This document shows, in pieces, positions 29,806 to 30,617 of a stretch of 30,617 bases of DNA. The stretch's first letter is position 1. Each line of letters opens with the position of its first letter. Position numbers and translations under genes: made by a program. The notes under the pieces were generated by a model. That model saw only the letters and a list, made by a program, of their open reading frames with translations. It had not been told where the DNA came from and searched no databases. The DNA is from a virus. Location of the stretch: positions 1 to 30,617 of the IMG/VR virus record IMGVR_UViG_3300042331_000080, one strand, 5' to 3'.

Positions 29806-29830
29806 CCATCACCCAGCGGCGGGGTGATGG
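29806..29830 (+). promoter_or_regulatory. 9-bp hairpin over a start codon
   Basis: CCATCACCC (29806-29814) and GGGTGATGG (29822-29830) pair perfectly around AGCGGCG. The 3' arm holds ATG 29827 and its G-rich Shine-Dalgarno-like GGGG. No T-tract follows, so a translation-control role is more likely than termination. Confidence 0.5.
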
Positions 29831-30147
29831 TTTCAACGATAGAGCACCCGATCGCCGCTTGGGTGCATGGGTTTGTTATCGGGCTTGATATTATGAATTT
29901 CCAATTGAAGCATGTAAAAGGCGAGTCATCGGAAGGTATCCCGCAAGAGTGGATTGAGGTACGACGCCAAGTATCTCATACCGACTCGGTTACCCATTGC
30001 ATCCCATGCACCGAAGACATTGCAGGGCTAGTTATCGAGCGGTTGAGTCCGTTGTTGTTAAGCATCTTCCAGGATGGCGAGCGTTCTGGAAAGGATTCGA
30101 TTCGAGCGTCGCTACGCGATTTGATTGGGTGTTCGAAGTCACGATAA
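29827..30147 (+). CDS. Hypothetical protein, 106 aa
   Basis: The frame ending at 30147 is open from 29728. The most reasonable start is ATG 29827 (MVSTIEHPIAAWVHGFVIGL), after the upstream stop; GTG 29776 is another choice and would overlap the upstream gene. The product has a helix-strand mix, a QEWIEVRRQVSHTDSVTHCI segment, then IAGLVIERLSPLLLSIFQDG and a helical tail. No family was recognised. The start lies in the hairpin at 29806-29830, so translation may be regulated. Confidence 0.5.
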   Translation: MVSTIEHPIAAWVHGFVIGLDIMNFQLKHVKGESSEGIPQEWIEVRRQVSHTDSVTHCIPCTEDIAGLVIERLSPLLLSIFQDGERSGKDSIRASLRDLIGCSKSR

Positions 30148-30271
30148 CAAGTTATTAACCTGCGCGGCGCAGGTTATGCAAAACATCCGAGGGCGTCGGT
30201 GCGTCTTGAAACGGGACGCAAAACGCTGGTGAGCACTAGAGCCGCGAGTCTTCATAATCGCAATCGGTGCA

Positions 30272-30316
30272 GCAGGGAGGCTGGTCTCAGAGGAAGGGCC
30301 GTCCCTGCAATTTTTT
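30272..30316 (+). terminator. Likely intrinsic terminator or 3' end of a small RNA
   Basis: GCAGGGA (30272-30278) pairs with TCCCTGC (30302-30308), extended inward by GGC/GCC (30279-30281, 30298-30300) around a 16-base loop, and is followed by AATTTTTT (30309-30316). The stem and T-tract fit a rho-independent terminator, though the loop is large. Confidence 0.55.
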
Positions 30317-30335
30317 GTTAGGTGTTTGTTTCGAT

Positions 30336-30394
30336 GGCGGCGATTGGCGTAGGTTCGTCATTAGCATGCAAGCGGTTCGAGTCCGCACGCCGCC
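30336..30394 (+). ncRNA. tRNA-like element lacking an anticodon arm
   Basis: GGCGGCG (30336-30342) pairs with CGCCGCC (30388-30394). A D-arm-like TGGCG-TAGGTT-CGTCA (30345-30360) and a T-arm GCGG-TTCGAGT-CCGC (30372-30386) are in tRNA order and spacing. Only about ten bases lie where the anticodon and variable arms should be, giving 59 bases in all. TTTTT follows, so it could also act as a terminator. No CCA is encoded. Not a functional decoding tRNA; a processing signal or a mimic is possible. Confidence 0.5.
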
Positions 30395-30434
30395 TTTTTG
30401 AATGCGTTGTAAGGAAGTTTTTTAGGATAGCACG

Positions 30435-30617
30435 ATGCCGCGAATTAGGACGATCAAACCAGAGTTCTTCAGCCACGAGGATCTAGCTGCGAAGTCAGCT
30501 CATGCTCGTTTGCTTGCGATCGGACTACTGACTCTTGCCGATTGCGAAGGTCGGCTTCGATGGGTTCCTATGCAAGTTCATTCACAAGTCTTTCCCTGGG
30601 AAGCAGAGGTGAAAATC
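30435..30617 (+). CDS. Phage replication initiation/organiser protein (partial)
   Basis: ATG 30435 has AGGA at 30424-30427; the frame runs off the right edge after 61 codons. The start MPRIRTIKPEFFSHEDLAAK followed by SAHARLLAIGLLTLADCEGR is the well-known opening of phage replication proteins, which usually carry a winged-helix domain and may recruit the host helicase (the RTIKPEF and ARLLFIGL-type motifs). Its place after the recombination genes agrees. The C-terminal part is outside the window. Confidence 0.75.
   Translation, partial: MPRIRTIKPEFFSHEDLAAKSAHARLLAIGLLTLADCEGRLRWVPMQVHSQVFPWEAEVKI

Larger units (their letters stand above)
30148..30434 (+). other. Long non-coding structured region
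   Basis: About 290 bases without a convincing gene separate the last early gene from the replication gene. They hold a chain of inverted repeats: TAACCTGC/GCAGGTTA (30156-30176), TGCGTC/GACGCA (30200-30220), GCAGGGA/TCCCTGC (30272-30308) followed by AATTTTTT, and the tRNA-like element at 30336-30394. The density of stems suggests one or more small RNAs. None matches an RNA family I know. Confidence 0.55.

Overview
The window reads as most of one genome of a tailed, lambda-like siphovirus or prophage. All supported genes lie on the + strand, most are packed with ATGA, GTGA or TAATG overlaps, and base composition is moderate (roughly half G+C by eye). The head and tail genes follow the lambda plan. 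The host is not directly shown. A phage-borne CsrA, the style of the small HTH proteins and the general look of the structural proteins recall phages and prophages of Planctomycetes; that is inference, not proof. No integrase, lysis gene, CRISPR array, insertion sequence or reverse transcriptase was seen.

Layout. 1-5051: end of a tail gene, a small helical protein, a protein of 23-residue beta repeats, two fibre proteins and a large putative receptor-binding protein. 5052-5315: mostly non-coding, the usual place for a packaging site. 5316-12623: small and large terminase, a gpW-position protein, portal, ClpP-type protease with a nested scaffold start, decoration protein and major capsid protein. 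12626-20682: connector and tail genes, comprising gpFII-, gpU- and gpZ-like proteins, tail tube, a G/GT chaperone pair with a -1 frameshift site, a short tape measure, four unrecognised tail proteins (one with 25 cysteines) and an Erv/ALR-like thiol oxidase. 20689-21935: a metallophosphoesterase and a small protein.

A near-consensus sigma70 promoter (21984-22012) opens the early region. It holds small genes, a complete hammerhead ribozyme (22266-22333), two HTH regulators with promoter/operator palindromes (22901-22936 and 23159-23187), an HNH-SF2 helicase fusion, a winged-helix protein, csrA followed by a GNAT acetyltransferase, a zinc-ribbon protein, an OB-fold-like protein with a YqaJ/lambda-exonuclease-family nuclease, and the start of a replication protein at the right edge.

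The most notable points are RNA and redox based: the hammerhead ribozyme between two early genes; a nested-stem RNA before the capsid gene; two tRNA-like folds with abnormal anticodon regions; and an Erv-like sulfhydryl oxidase directly after a very cysteine-rich tail protein, suggesting dedicated disulfide formation in virion assembly. Family assignments come from motifs read by eye and from gene order; no database search was made.
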